NCBI RefSeq assembly: GCF_007744255.1
Contig: NZ_CP036267.1
Location: forward strand, 806,001-870,000
Length of the DNA: 64,000 nt
From: Thalassoglobus polymorphus
GTDB taxonomy: Bacteria; Planctomycetota; Planctomycetia; Planctomycetales; Planctomycetaceae
Reading direction: 5' to 3'
Part shown: piece by piece, positions 44,601 to 53,953 of the stretch
Position numbering within the stretch: the stretch's first letter is position 1
Layout of the letters: each line of letters starts with the position of its first letter
Notes under the pieces: model-generated
Database searches by the model: none
Seen by the model: only the letters and a program-made list of their open reading frames with translations
What the model was told of the DNA's origin: nothing
Made by a program: the position numbers and the translations under genes

Positions 44601-46047
44601 TGTAGTATTCGATGACGTGTTCTTCTTCGACGGAGAGGCGGTAGTCTCGATCCTGGTCAGTTGAGGTCGCGATCATCATCTCAGCGACTCTCATCGCCTG
44701 CCCTCGAAGTTCGGGGACGGCGATCGTTTCCCACAAGGTTCCTTTCATCAACGCTCCCATTGCGTAAAGCTTGGATGATGAGACGCCATTGGCGTCGATG
44801 ACCGTAAAGTCCGGGCCGACCTGAATCCCCATGTCGAGTTCGTCGGGAATGATTAAACCTCGTTGAAGAAGGTTTTGGAACAGCTTGACTTTAGTGTGAG
44901 AAAACCCGGCGTTGGGACCAGTACAATTGATCACAAGCCCTCCCGGGATGATTTGCTGATCGCCGTCAGGAGTTTTGACGACGACTTCGAGCGACTCGCC
45001 ATGACCCCGTACATCTTTGAGTGAACCACGCTGAACTTTGACGCGACCCTCGGTAATGGCTTCAGTTAATCGTTGATGAATCGGCTGAGCAATACGATGT
45101 CGAATCACGTTCCAGCGAGCGGCATAGTGTTTCAGAAAGTGTTGCTTTTCTTCGATGCTGAATTTCTGCCAGATGCGTTGAGTGAACGGTCGCAAACGAT
45201 CCACAACCAGACCGGGGTTTTCGCCCAGCCTTGTCAGTTGCTCGCAATGAGTTTTAAGCAAAGAGTACATCCCTGCGAGCCCGACCGATTCGGGATTCTC
45301 AGGCAGGAAGTCTGGGTAATCGATTCCACGAAAGTGCGATTGTGGAATCATTCCGTTTCGTGAGATCGCAATAATTTGACCGCGCCAGCCGAGCTCTTCG
45401 AGTGTCAGGAACGAGTCAACCATGCTCAGGCCGGTTCCTGCGATGACGATGTTTTCACTCGAATCGGGAATCCGTTTCCGCCAGTTTCCCCATGGATCGG
45501 GGCAGTATTGAGGGTGTCGAAACTCTTCGGTTTCTTCTCTCCCCGGTCCCGCTGGTGGTTGATTCCCTGTTGCTAGCAGAATGCGGTCCGAGGCAATTTT
45601 GTCTCCGTTGTCGAGCACGACATCTGCGGAATCGTCCTGCGATGATGGGACGATGTCGACGGCCTCAGCTTCGATGATCTCAATTTCAGCGGGATGATGA
45701 CTATCAATAGGAGCCAGATAATTTTGCAGCAAGCTGCGCAGGTAGTCACCATAAACTCTCCGTGGGACATACATCTCACGAAGCTGCGGTTCAGGAAGAT
45801 CGCTGAAGTCCGAACGGGAGTGGAGCCACTCAAGGAAGTGGCCGGGGTGATCCGGAACAGCGGACATATTCCGTGCAGCAACGTTAAGTAAATGTTCGGA
45901 ACGTGTGGTTGAATAGGCGATACCCCGTCCCAAGGGGTGCCGATCATTCACCAGCACAATTTTTAAAGCCTCATCCGACAACCTCGCCAGGTTGACGGCC
46001 GCCATCGTCCCGCTGAATCCTCCACCAATGATCGTGACCGTTTTCAT
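44596..46047 (-). CDS. FAD/NAD(P)-binding protein (NAD_binding_9 family)
   Basis: 483 residues with an N-terminal FAD-binding fold (TVTIIGGGFSGTMAAVNLAR), then NDRHPLGRGIAYSTTRSEHL and LNVAARNMSAVPDHPGHFLE, both typical of the PF13454 family. A second motif DRILLATGNQPP and ENIVIAGTGLSMVDSFLTLE binds the nicotinamide nucleotide. The C-terminal domain ends VINCTGPNAGF..., GVSSSKLYAMGALMKGTLWE. Related proteins are FAD-dependent oxidoreductases with uncertain substrates. Cytoplasmic. It stands alone, convergent with the SprT-like gene. Confidence 0.88.
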   Translation of the reverse strand: MKTVTIIGGGFSGTMAAVNLARLSDEALKIVLVNDRHPLGRGIAYSTTRSEHLLNVAARNMSAVPDHPGHFLEWLHSRSDFSDLPEPQLREMYVPRRVYGDYLRSLLQNYLAPIDSHHPAEIEIIEAEAVDIVPSSQDDSADVVLDNGDKIASDRILLATGNQPPAGPGREETEEFRHPQYCPDPWGNWRKRIPDSSENIVIAGTGLSMVDSFLTLEELGWRGQIIAISRNGMIPQSHFRGIDYPDFLPENPESVGLAGMYSLLKTHCEQLTRLGENPGLVVDRLRPFTQRIWQKFSIEEKQHFLKHYAARWNVIRHRIAQPIHQRLTEAITEGRVKVQRGSLKDVRGHGESLEVVVKTPDGDQQIIPGGLVINCTGPNAGFSHTKVKLFQNLLQRGLIIPDELDMGIQVGPDFTVIDANGVSSSKLYAMGALMKGTLWETIAVPELRGQAMRVAEMMIATSTDQDRDYRLSVEEEHVIEYYI

Positions 46048-46191
46048 GACTTTCTCAACTCTCGTTCAAGGCGACCACGATTCGATTCCTCGTATCTTAC
46101 TGCGCTATCAATTTGCGTGAATCAAGAGCGAGAGTCAAGGAAGGTTGACGAATCCAAGAACCTCTGAAGGAGCAGGAAAACGACTCGGGGG

Positions 46192-49053
46192 TCACTCTGA
46201 TCGAATCAGTTCCACGCCGCTGATGAGAGTTTTTCCGTGCGTTGCATTGAGCGTCATTGAGAACGATCCGTCGAGTTGGACGTTTTCGATTTGCTTGACG
46301 ACCTCTCTCATGGAATCGCCTGCTGTCTCCCGGATGTCGAATTCGTTGAGGACAACTTGATCGTTGATTTTGATCTGTTGGACTCGGTCACCCGAATTAA
46401 GAGTTGATCCTTCCGAGAAGTAGAGGCGGACGGTGTAAGCCCCCGGTTTGAGGTCTTCGAGTTCAAAACTTTGCAGCCCCTCGGCTGACGAGGCAGCGAT
46501 CCAGGGAAAGACGGAGTCTTTATTCATCCAGAGGCTGTGCCGATAGTGGAAGTCTGGGTTCTCTGGAATGGTCTTCGTACGAATTTTCGGAGATGGCCCT
46601 CCGACAGATGGATAGTCCAGCCACAAGGTCCCATCACGAGTTGTCCGATCGCCCGGTGCTCCGAAGTTGATCCCGATCCGCTGGATGGAGTCAGGCTCAA
46701 CTGCGTCGTCGCCCCATGACGCCCATTGTTCGAAAGACTCCGGCATCGCCACGAGGCTCAAAGCTGTCGGTAACGGGTAACTACAGGTACAGCCTTCGTA
46801 AAAATAAGGAACGTTGAGTATTCCACCGGATGGGATGATGCTGTTTGTGCAACCACTGCGCGGGCCGCTGATGAAGACTGTTCCGCTCTCCAATGTTTTG
46901 TCATAGAAAGCAGGCGTGCCACTTCGCAAAGTGTAAAACATTCCATAGTCCACTCCGCCGTCGCAACCGTAAGTCTTCGGGAAAACTCGCAACTCGCTTT
47001 TTCCGGTCATTGGATTGGTTCGCTGACCTGCGACGGGAGGCTCAGGGTGTAAAGCTGTCTTCTGGTGCGGGGCGTGATAGTAACTTTGTTGCGGATTCTT
47101 GCGGCCGACGTCTGGTAAACTGGCTCGCAATTTCGACTCTTCTGAGGCGTCGAGAACGCGACCAGTATAAATATCCGAAAGCACAGGCCCCAGCAGTGGA
47201 TAGTCGACGGAATAGTCTCCTCTGACTCTTTCTTTGCTCCAGTCTTTCGGACGAGAGATCATGACCCCGCCTTTGAATTCCGGTTGTGGAGAGCGTTTAA
47301 AGTGGGCCAGTGTATCGTCAAACCACAACACTCCTAACGGGAACCTGACGAGGGCATCCTCGGCAAGTGCGTAGTTCCCCTGGTAATCGACACTGCCGGG
47401 CAAGGCTCCGACACGCCGAACAACTTGTTGGCCGTTAAGCTCTCCTGATTCAAATTTTCCGAGTGTTGTCTCGTTAAGATTGTGCGTATCAATTTTGTTA
47501 TTCCCCAGGACCGCGAGCCCACCAAACGGTCGCAGCGACTGAAGTAATTCCGTTGCCATGGCTTGAGTTCGATCTGGTGATTCAGTCGTGATGAGAGTTG
47601 CCAGATACTGCGGAAGCAAGAGGTTCTTCAAGTCAGCCTGAATGACAGCGGCACGGTCTCCGGGAATGCCAGCCTGCTGCAATGTAACTCGAAGTTGTTC
47701 AACTTTCATTGCATTGTCATCAAGTACAATGAGCTGATATCGAGAGTTCTTCAGAAGCGATTTGACGAGACTTCCGTCACTCAACCCGACGACAATTGCG
47801 ATGCCGTCTTGATGGCCAGATTCCTGAATAAGATTGCTCGCGTACTCGTTCGCTTTTACCGACTCTGAAAGCTCAACTCGCTTTTCGTTCCAGTGAATGA
47901 CCTTTGCGGATGCCTTTGCAGCTTGTTCTCCGAAGCAGTAAATCTTTCCTGCTTCAGTCGAAACAAACAATCGATTCTCAGCGACGATCATGGAATGAAT
48001 CTTCCCGTCGACACCTTCCAGTGGCTCATCAAACTTGAGAGTCTGCTTTCCGGTTTTGATCAATCGACTGATTCCTGAAACACCATGCCCCGCGTTGACT
48101 TTGTCTTCGTGAAGCTGTTGGTTGATTGCTTTGTCGAATGTCAATTTCCCCCGTCGAACCGCAAGCGAAGTCTCTTTGTCGATGGCAGCAAACCAGCCGC
48201 CAGGAAAACGTCCGGGAGCTGGCAACTGGAACTCAAGAAGAGTGCCGTCCGCAATGTTCAATCTCGCCGGATAGGCTGTTGAACATGGCACAATGAGTTC
48301 ATCATCATTGACAATCAAATACCCCTGCGGAGCGAGCCCGCCGATTGCTTGTGTGTCATGCGGCTGCTGACCAAAGATGTGCCCCAGACGTTCGTTTCGC
48401 CAAATGACCTTTCCCGATGCAATGTCCATCGCATACACGAAGACTCCTTCAAAAGGCCAGACGCCAGCTGCGAAATAGACGATCCCTTCAGAAACAACAG
48501 GACCACCCCGAACTGGCCAGACTGAAATCAAACGTCTGTTTCCAAGCAGAAGCCGCTCACTGGGGACGGCGCGATGCTTCCATTTCAATTCACCAGTAGA
48601 TAGCTCGACACAATAAAGGTGCCCATCATCAGAGCCGAAGCAGACCGAGTCTTCCCAAACTGCGGGGGCAAATCGGACCGGACCGTTCGTGCGGTAGACC
48701 CACAGCTCTCGTCCAGTTGTCGCGTCGTAAGCCGTCACGGAATCAGTTCGAGAAGATGACAGGAGCAGTTTTCCGTCAGCCACGATCGGTTCGTATCCTG
48801 CGTCGAATTGCAGTCGTGAGCTGTGAAAGGCAGGCTCAATTTGCGGGAGTTCTCGCGTCCACTTCAGTTCGAGAGCTTCCGGAAGAACATCCTCAGTGAC
48901 ACTCGTCCTCCCTGAATCGCGTCGCCACATCGGCCAATCACTCGCATGGGCATCGGTTGTCGATATGAAAGTTGTCGAGATGAAAGCTGCTGACATGCAG
49001 ACTGTCGACAGGATTACGATGAAGGAGGATCGAGTCATCATGCTGGTCATCAT
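46192..49053 (-). CDS. PQQ-propeller protein with methyltransferase-like insert and malectin-like C-terminus
   Basis: 953 residues starting with a signal peptide (SSFIVILSTVCMSAAF). About residues 40-390 are PQQ-binding-like beta-propeller blades (DWPMWRRDSGRTSVTE, YDATTGRELWVYRTNGPV, GSDDGHLYCVELSTGELKWK). About 395-540 is a degenerate SAM methyltransferase-like segment (IAIVVGLSDGSLVKSLLKNS, QLIVLDDNAMKVEQLRVTLQ). Another region about 660-790 has Cys residues (YGCDGGVDYG, GPRSGCTNSI, GCTCSYPLP), and the end (KPGAYTVRLYFSEGS, VVLNEFDIRETAG) is a malectin carbohydrate-binding-like fold. It is exported or periplasmic, probably polysaccharide-linked. Confidence 0.82.
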   Translation of the reverse strand: MMTSMMTRSSFIVILSTVCMSAAFISTTFISTTDAHASDWPMWRRDSGRTSVTEDVLPEALELKWTRELPQIEPAFHSSRLQFDAGYEPIVADGKLLLSSSRTDSVTAYDATTGRELWVYRTNGPVRFAPAVWEDSVCFGSDDGHLYCVELSTGELKWKHRAVPSERLLLGNRRLISVWPVRGGPVVSEGIVYFAAGVWPFEGVFVYAMDIASGKVIWRNERLGHIFGQQPHDTQAIGGLAPQGYLIVNDDELIVPCSTAYPARLNIADGTLLEFQLPAPGRFPGGWFAAIDKETSLAVRRGKLTFDKAINQQLHEDKVNAGHGVSGISRLIKTGKQTLKFDEPLEGVDGKIHSMIVAENRLFVSTEAGKIYCFGEQAAKASAKVIHWNEKRVELSESVKANEYASNLIQESGHQDGIAIVVGLSDGSLVKSLLKNSRYQLIVLDDNAMKVEQLRVTLQQAGIPGDRAAVIQADLKNLLLPQYLATLITTESPDRTQAMATELLQSLRPFGGLAVLGNNKIDTHNLNETTLGKFESGELNGQQVVRRVGALPGSVDYQGNYALAEDALVRFPLGVLWFDDTLAHFKRSPQPEFKGGVMISRPKDWSKERVRGDYSVDYPLLGPVLSDIYTGRVLDASEESKLRASLPDVGRKNPQQSYYHAPHQKTALHPEPPVAGQRTNPMTGKSELRVFPKTYGCDGGVDYGMFYTLRSGTPAFYDKTLESGTVFISGPRSGCTNSIIPSGGILNVPYFYEGCTCSYPLPTALSLVAMPESFEQWASWGDDAVEPDSIQRIGINFGAPGDRTTRDGTLWLDYPSVGGPSPKIRTKTIPENPDFHYRHSLWMNKDSVFPWIAASSAEGLQSFELEDLKPGAYTVRLYFSEGSTLNSGDRVQQIKINDQVVLNEFDIRETAGDSMREVVKQIENVQLDGSFSMTLNATHGKTLISGVELIRSE

Positions 49054-49695
49054 TATCGCATTCTTCGAAGTGGTGTTCGGGCTTTGCCTCGTGGTGAACT
49101 GTATCTCGCTGGTGAAACACGTTCGGCACGGGCACGCAGACCCCAGGATTGAATGTCTGGTCTATGAGCCAACAGATTTCTGCCCTGACAGCTTTGGCCG
49201 CTTTTCAGGGTCACGGATGATGAACGAAGGCAATCCATACATCATCCATGTTTCTTTCGAGCAGCAGAGATCATCAAGCTCAATTTTGCAGCAATGATCC
49301 TATCCGAAAGAACCGTAAAAAGGGAATCCCGGCGGGATTGTTCAGAAGCCAGCTGTTCAGGATCCGGCGTGAGCGAGATTGGCAAGATGCACGAGAATCA
49401 AATCGTCGACAATTCAACGTCTGGAGCGTGAGAGAATTTTCAAGATACATAGCGTCCGCGAAGTTCACGTTCGTGGCTTCATAGACTGCTTGCCAAAAGC
49501 AAGGCGTCAAGACCACCGATAGATTGATAGAGTGGACGTCGGCGCCCCAATCATCAGTGCGAGGACCAAGCTCCTTGTCGAAGAATTTCTTTGAAGCAGA
49601 CCGACCAGGTTCAGCATTGGAAGACGACGTCGCAGAGACTCGGGACAATGGTCCCGAGCCGCGACTTTCTGGTCAGTTCTCTTCTGCAACCGGTC
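49054..49695. other. Intergenic region, no gene seen
   Basis: 642 bases between two leftward genes. A decayed repeat block lies at about 49445-49510 (GCGAAGTTCACGTTCGTGGC, TTCATAGACTGC), related to 690-735 and 35330-35370. Open frames such as the one at 49280-49648 have no recognisable sequence. Confidence 0.4.
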
Positions 49696-51624
49696 TTACT
49701 GTTTTAGTAATTGAGGGACCAGCTTTTTCAGGTCATCGACCGAGGCGCTGTTGGAGACAACTTTGCCTGTTTTGTCGACGAGGAACATCGTTGGGAGCGA
49801 ATAGATTCCGAACTCAAGGGCAGGGCGGCTTTCGAGGCCTCCTTCTTCGTAGATGTGCGGCCAGGCGACACGGTTGTTTTTCAGATAGCCGTCGATGTCA
49901 GCTCCGGGAGAATCGAGGTTCACACCTACGATTTCAAAACCGTCTCGTTGATAGGTTCGGTGAAGTTCCTGAATTTGCGGGAGGTCTTCTGTGCATGGCT
50001 TACACCATGTTGCCCAAAAGATGATCGCCGTCACTTTTCCTCGATAGCTTGCGAGCGAGAGGGGGCGACCGTTTCCGAGTGTTGCACCTGCCAGGGTGAT
50101 TGGCTGTCCCTCTAATCCAAGTCGGCGTAAGGCTCCCTCTCCTCGTTTGGCAGCTTGTGAACTGGAATAGTCGGTGACAAGATTGGTGTACCACACGCGA
50201 GCTTCTTTGGCATTGCCATTCAACTCGCTGGTGATTGCCAGCTGGAGCAGGGCGTCGGCTGATTCAGGAGCCTCCGGAAATTCCTTGACGAACTCTTCGA
50301 GCGATTTCAACCAGGCAGTTTGAACATCTGCTCGGTCCTCAGCTTGTGCCGTTTGCAAGCGAGTGTTGTACTTGAGAACCATCTCCTGAAAGACTGCGAA
50401 AGCGATAAGATCTTTGGCGGCATCCTGGCTGCGAAGTTTTTGAATACTCTGTTGCAATACTTGAAGCCCGTTTGGAAACGCGTCCATCTGTGTTGCGGTG
50501 GCGATCATTTCCAGACGTTGTCGCAACCAGAGTTTCTTATCCTCTGCCGAAGTTGCTTGTTCACCAATTTTATCGAGAAGTTGAGCGCGAGCGACATTGA
50601 ATCGAACCATCTCTTCGCGAGTCGATTCCGCGGTAGGCGATTTGGTGTCCAGCTCCTGTAATTGGTCCAGCAGTTCCTTCATCTCAGGAGTGAGTCCTTC
50701 TGTTGCCCCGGCAGGCATGCCTGCGATTGCGGGTTGCAGCAAGAGTCCTCCCTCAGCGACTTCGAACTGATTTCCTTCGATCGGTTTCGGAACCTGAGTC
50801 AGCTTCCAGGCGTCGCCGATTTTGATCATCTCCCCGATTTGAACGAAGCCGCTTTCCTCATCATTCATGACAATGGCCATCACGTTTTCATAGACGAGAA
50901 GATCATTGGAGGCTTTTCCGGCATCAGCAGGAATGAGATTGGGCATGAGCATCGAACTGTCGAAGCGAGCCCACTCAGTTTTGGGAGTGAGGACTTTTGT
51001 CGATCCGAGAATCTTTTGCATTTGTGCGGTGATGTTTGTTCGATTGGCGAGAAAGCGATCACCGATTTGCTGGGTGAGGCCGAGTGCTTTGACATCCGCT
51101 TCTGAAATGAAGACTGCCTGTAAGCGGTGTGGATCACGATTCGCCATTGCCATGATCGCTTCACGCGTTGCTTCTTCAGCTGAGATCATTTTCCACGTAT
51201 CAATTTTCCCATCCTGATCAGTGTCGATTCCCCAACGCGTACCCTGTGTGTTCAACCAGCGCGACTGGTCGATTTTGTCGTCGCCGTTGGTATCGAGATC
51301 GCGATAAACTTCCAGCCCGTGCTGATAATATTTGAATTCGTCGACACGCTGATTTCCGTCGGTATCAATGAATCGGCGGAGCAACTGGCCTTGAGGACCG
51401 TAGAGTGCCCAGCCCGAGCCGTTTCCATGCTGCTCGACTTTCAATTTGCACTGTTTCACTTCTTCAGGCTTCGGTGTCTCGATTACCACATCTTTTTGTG
51501 TCGGTTGGTAGCCGAGTACCGTTTCAGGCTGGACTCCATCTTGAGCCAGAAGTTGTGTGGAGAAGAGCCCGAAAATAAGAGCGAGCCAAACATTATGTGA
51601 ATGCAAAAGCGTCTTTGCCAACAT
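49696..51624 (-). CDS. TlpA/ResA-like thioredoxin-fold protein with long N-terminal domain
   Basis: 642 residues, exported (signal VWLALIFGLFSTQLLAQDG). An N-terminal domain with an EF-hand-like tract is seen first (DTDGNQRVDEFKYYQHG, DTNGDDKIDQ, DTDQDGKIDTWKM, about 90-150), then a helical region. The last 150 residues are a TlpA-like thioredoxin (GRPLSLASYRGKVTAIIFWA, WCKPC active site, SLPTMFLVDKTGKVVSNSAS). Such proteins pass electrons or reduce disulfides in the periplasm, often for cytochrome maturation. The Ca2+-type repeats are an added feature. It stands alone. Confidence 0.88.
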   Translation of the reverse strand: MLAKTLLHSHNVWLALIFGLFSTQLLAQDGVQPETVLGYQPTQKDVVIETPKPEEVKQCKLKVEQHGNGSGWALYGPQGQLLRRFIDTDGNQRVDEFKYYQHGLEVYRDLDTNGDDKIDQSRWLNTQGTRWGIDTDQDGKIDTWKMISAEEATREAIMAMANRDPHRLQAVFISEADVKALGLTQQIGDRFLANRTNITAQMQKILGSTKVLTPKTEWARFDSSMLMPNLIPADAGKASNDLLVYENVMAIVMNDEESGFVQIGEMIKIGDAWKLTQVPKPIEGNQFEVAEGGLLLQPAIAGMPAGATEGLTPEMKELLDQLQELDTKSPTAESTREEMVRFNVARAQLLDKIGEQATSAEDKKLWLRQRLEMIATATQMDAFPNGLQVLQQSIQKLRSQDAAKDLIAFAVFQEMVLKYNTRLQTAQAEDRADVQTAWLKSLEEFVKEFPEAPESADALLQLAITSELNGNAKEARVWYTNLVTDYSSSQAAKRGEGALRRLGLEGQPITLAGATLGNGRPLSLASYRGKVTAIIFWATWCKPCTEDLPQIQELHRTYQRDGFEIVGVNLDSPGADIDGYLKNNRVAWPHIYEEGGLESRPALEFGIYSLPTMFLVDKTGKVVSNSASVDDLKKLVPQLLKQ

Positions 51625-51697
51625 CGAATTTTCACTCCGTTGTCGATCTTGTAGGATCAGAAAGAAAGTCTGCCGCCCCGTCCGTATTGAGCGACTC

Positions 51698-52002
51698 TAG
51701 AACACTTTCGTGTTTTTTGTGTCCGTGAAGGGCGTTTTTATGTGATGAATCGCTCATGTCCACGAGACAGGTCGCGTACACCTTTCAAAACTGCTCTTGG
51801 AACACTTTCGTGTTTTTTGTGTCCGTGAAGGGCGTTTTTATGTGATGTGTCACTCATGCCCACGAGACAGGTCGCGTACACCTTTTCAAAACTGCTCTTG
51901 GAACACTTTCATGTTTTGTGTGTCCGTGAAGAGTGCTTTTCATGTGGTGAATCACTCATCTCCACGAGACTGTTCACGTACATCTATTTCAAATCTGCTC
52001 TG
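51698..52002 (+). repeat. Three tandem 101-102-bp units related to family II
   Basis: Units start at 51698, 51800 and 51901 (GAACACTTTCGTG..., TGTGTCCGTGAAG, GGCGTTTTTATGTG, CCACGAGACAGGTCGCGTAC, TTTCAAAACTGCTCT). Units 1 and 2 differ at a few sites; unit 3 is more diverged. GTGTCCGTGAAG, CACGAG and CTGCTCT are shared with family II elements. The rest of the 480-base gap (51625-52104) shows no gene. Confidence 0.85.
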
Positions 52003-52104
52003 GAGACTTTATACGGAATCAGGCAATATGGAAAGAGATGGTTGTGACTGAGGTGAATCCGGGGGCCAGTTCTCCCCTCTGGTGAGCTGCAAGCGATGCG
52101 AAAA

Positions 52105-52737
52105 TCAACTCAAATACGGGGGTGTTGGTCCGTCGAGGCGCTCAACGAGTCCGGGAAAGTCAGAGACAAACTCAGCTCCACTTTTCGGCGGTCCGCAAGC
52201 ATCAAGAGCCTGAACCATGAAGGTGCTGTACTCTCCTGCTTTCTCGATTAACCAGTCGTACGAACGGATGCGGACATCCCAGTTCTGAGCAGCTTTCATT
52301 TCAGCTTTCTCGTTCTCTGAGAATTGAGAGCTGCGACCGATCACGATCCGATACATGAAGACCACACCCGATGCGGGAATGAGTTCTTGAAATGGAAGTT
52401 GTCGATCCTGAACGGTCTGCTTCCAGCTTTGAACATCCTGCAACGCAGCTATGAATTCGCTAGGCTGACTGCAGTCGACGACAATCGGCGCTCTGGGCGA
52501 TGCGAGCCGAATCAACTGGATGTAGAGTTTCCCCTGCAGGTGGAAATGAATCGCAAAGTCCGCCGGCGAACCCGCCCCAACTTCAACATTACGATAGGTT
52601 CCTTGATATCCCCGTTCTAACCAATCGAGTTGCAAATCGGGAACAAGCAGCCAAGGATGCTCAGCGAAGATTTCGCGAGCGGTTTCAAGATCGCCAGAGA
52701 AGTGTTCTGCGATGTTCGCTTGAAATTGAGTCGGCAC
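52105..52737 (-). CDS. Shedu-like (DUF4263-type) protein with altered catalytic positions
   Basis: 210 residues. The C-terminal segment VFMYRIVIGRSSQFSENEKA ... NWDVRIRSYDWLIEKA resembles the end of the DUF4263/Shedu nuclease domain (IiGR ... N.....I.TYD.L). Upstream, SPADFAIHFHLQGKLYIQLI followed by RLASP aligns with the D...ExK region of this PD-(D/E)xK family, but where ELK is expected it has QLI. The Asp is kept. It may therefore be a non-cutting homologue. The gene is 21 bases downstream of the ZIP transporter gene and probably cotranscribed. It may alternatively belong to a related restriction-fold family. Confidence 0.5.
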   Translation of the reverse strand: MPTQFQANIAEHFSGDLETAREIFAEHPWLLVPDLQLDWLERGYQGTYRNVEVGAGSPADFAIHFHLQGKLYIQLIRLASPRAPIVVDCSQPSEFIAALQDVQSWKQTVQDRQLPFQELIPASGVVFMYRIVIGRSSQFSENEKAEMKAAQNWDVRIRSYDWLIEKAGEYSTFMVQALDACGPPKSGAEFVSDFPGLVERLDGPTPPYLS

Positions 52738-52758
52738 GTTTTTCTCCCGAATAAGTTT

Positions 52759-53667
52759 TCAATTGATGACGAGGATCTCCATCGGTGACTGAACTTCGCT
52801 GCTCTGGGGAGCATGGGCATGTGCCGGCTCCAGATAACGGATTCCCCAAGCCAGGGCGATCCCAAGCAGCAAGGCGATACTCAACGGAATTCGGTGATGT
52901 GAGTGGAATTCCATTTCGGGGAGCAAGTCGCTCAATGAGATGCAAATAAAGGCTCCGGCAGCAAACGCCAGCATCGTGCCAACAACCACTGATTCCTGGC
53001 CTGCCAACAGTGGTGCTCCCGAAACAAATAGAAACGCTCCGATTGGACACATCAGTGCGAATGCTCCGTTCACCAAAAACTGTGAACGTCCCGACCAGTT
53101 GGAAGCTCGCATCAGCGAGGTGATCGACAGTGCATCCAACGGTTTGTGCAGCAGAATCGCCACAAACGTGCCGATTCCTAAAAAGAAAGCAGTGCTTCCA
53201 TGCAGCGAATCGGCTTGAATACTCGCACCCAAAGCGAATCCATCAATCATGGTATGCAAGGAAAGTCCGACAAAAACTCCCATCCAACTCATATTGTTCG
53301 CGAGTGATTGGCTATGGCCGTCATGGCTGTGTTCGTGATGATGGTCCTCGTGGTCACAGACTTCGCTGCTGGGCAGTTGCTCCAGATCATGGTGATGAAA
53401 ATGGAACATTCGCAAAAGGAAGAAAATGACGACAATCCCGAGCATCGTCGAAACGACAACGCGGTCGATCTGGCTCGCTCCCAATTGCGAGACTGCATGG
53501 GGAAGCATGTGAAACAGGCCAATTCCGAGCATTAACCCGCCCACAAAGCTGATTAAAATTTGCATGCGTTTGTGATCGAGCTTCACAATATTGGGAAGCT
53601 TTCCTCCCACAAGAGAGGCCAAAACGATCAGCAGGCAGTAAACAGAGAGGACTGGGAGGGTGGTCAT
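52759..53667 (-). CDS. ZIP-family metal transporter
   Basis: 302 residues from ATG 53667, which gives the first membrane helix (LPVLSVYCLLIVLASLVGG); the frame stays open to 53928 but without a helix. Eight membrane segments are visible. A His-rich loop (FHFHHHDLEQLPSSEV, CDHEDHHHEHSHDGH) lies between helices 3 and 4. The transport motif is WMGVFVGLSLHTMIDGFALG (H..D), then AILLHKPLDALSITSLM (HK.xx), which together bind Zn2+ or a similar divalent ion. ZIP proteins move metal into the cytoplasm. First gene of a two-gene leftward unit with the Shedu-like gene. Confidence 0.92.
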   Translation of the reverse strand: MTTLPVLSVYCLLIVLASLVGGKLPNIVKLDHKRMQILISFVGGLMLGIGLFHMLPHAVSQLGASQIDRVVVSTMLGIVVIFFLLRMFHFHHHDLEQLPSSEVCDHEDHHHEHSHDGHSQSLANNMSWMGVFVGLSLHTMIDGFALGASIQADSLHGSTAFFLGIGTFVAILLHKPLDALSITSLMRASNWSGRSQFLVNGAFALMCPIGAFLFVSGAPLLAGQESVVVGTMLAFAAGAFICISLSDLLPEMEFHSHHRIPLSIALLLGIALAWGIRYLEPAHAHAPQSSEVQSPMEILVIN

Positions 53668-53953
53668 AGAACCGGAAAACGTAGGCCAGGCAGTCGTGAA
53701 ACGTGAATCTGGCACAGGATACTTGAAGCAACACGCCAGCAGATTGCCCAAACGTGAAACGGCTATTTTAGAGCAGAGCCAAAACTTCGCAATTCGCTCT
53801 CTGGTGTCGTCTGCACTTTTCTCACGAATCTTCAGGATCGACCCTAAATCTGTCACCCGTCGTTTACGGATAGACGAGCCCCAGCCACATTTCCGATTCC
53901 TGCTACAACAGTTTTGCGCAACCTTCACGACTTTGGGTGAGGAGTGAATAACG

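Noticed and set aside
49280-49648. 122-codon minus-strand frame
   Set aside because: Composition looks random, it includes a decayed repeat, and no family features are present.
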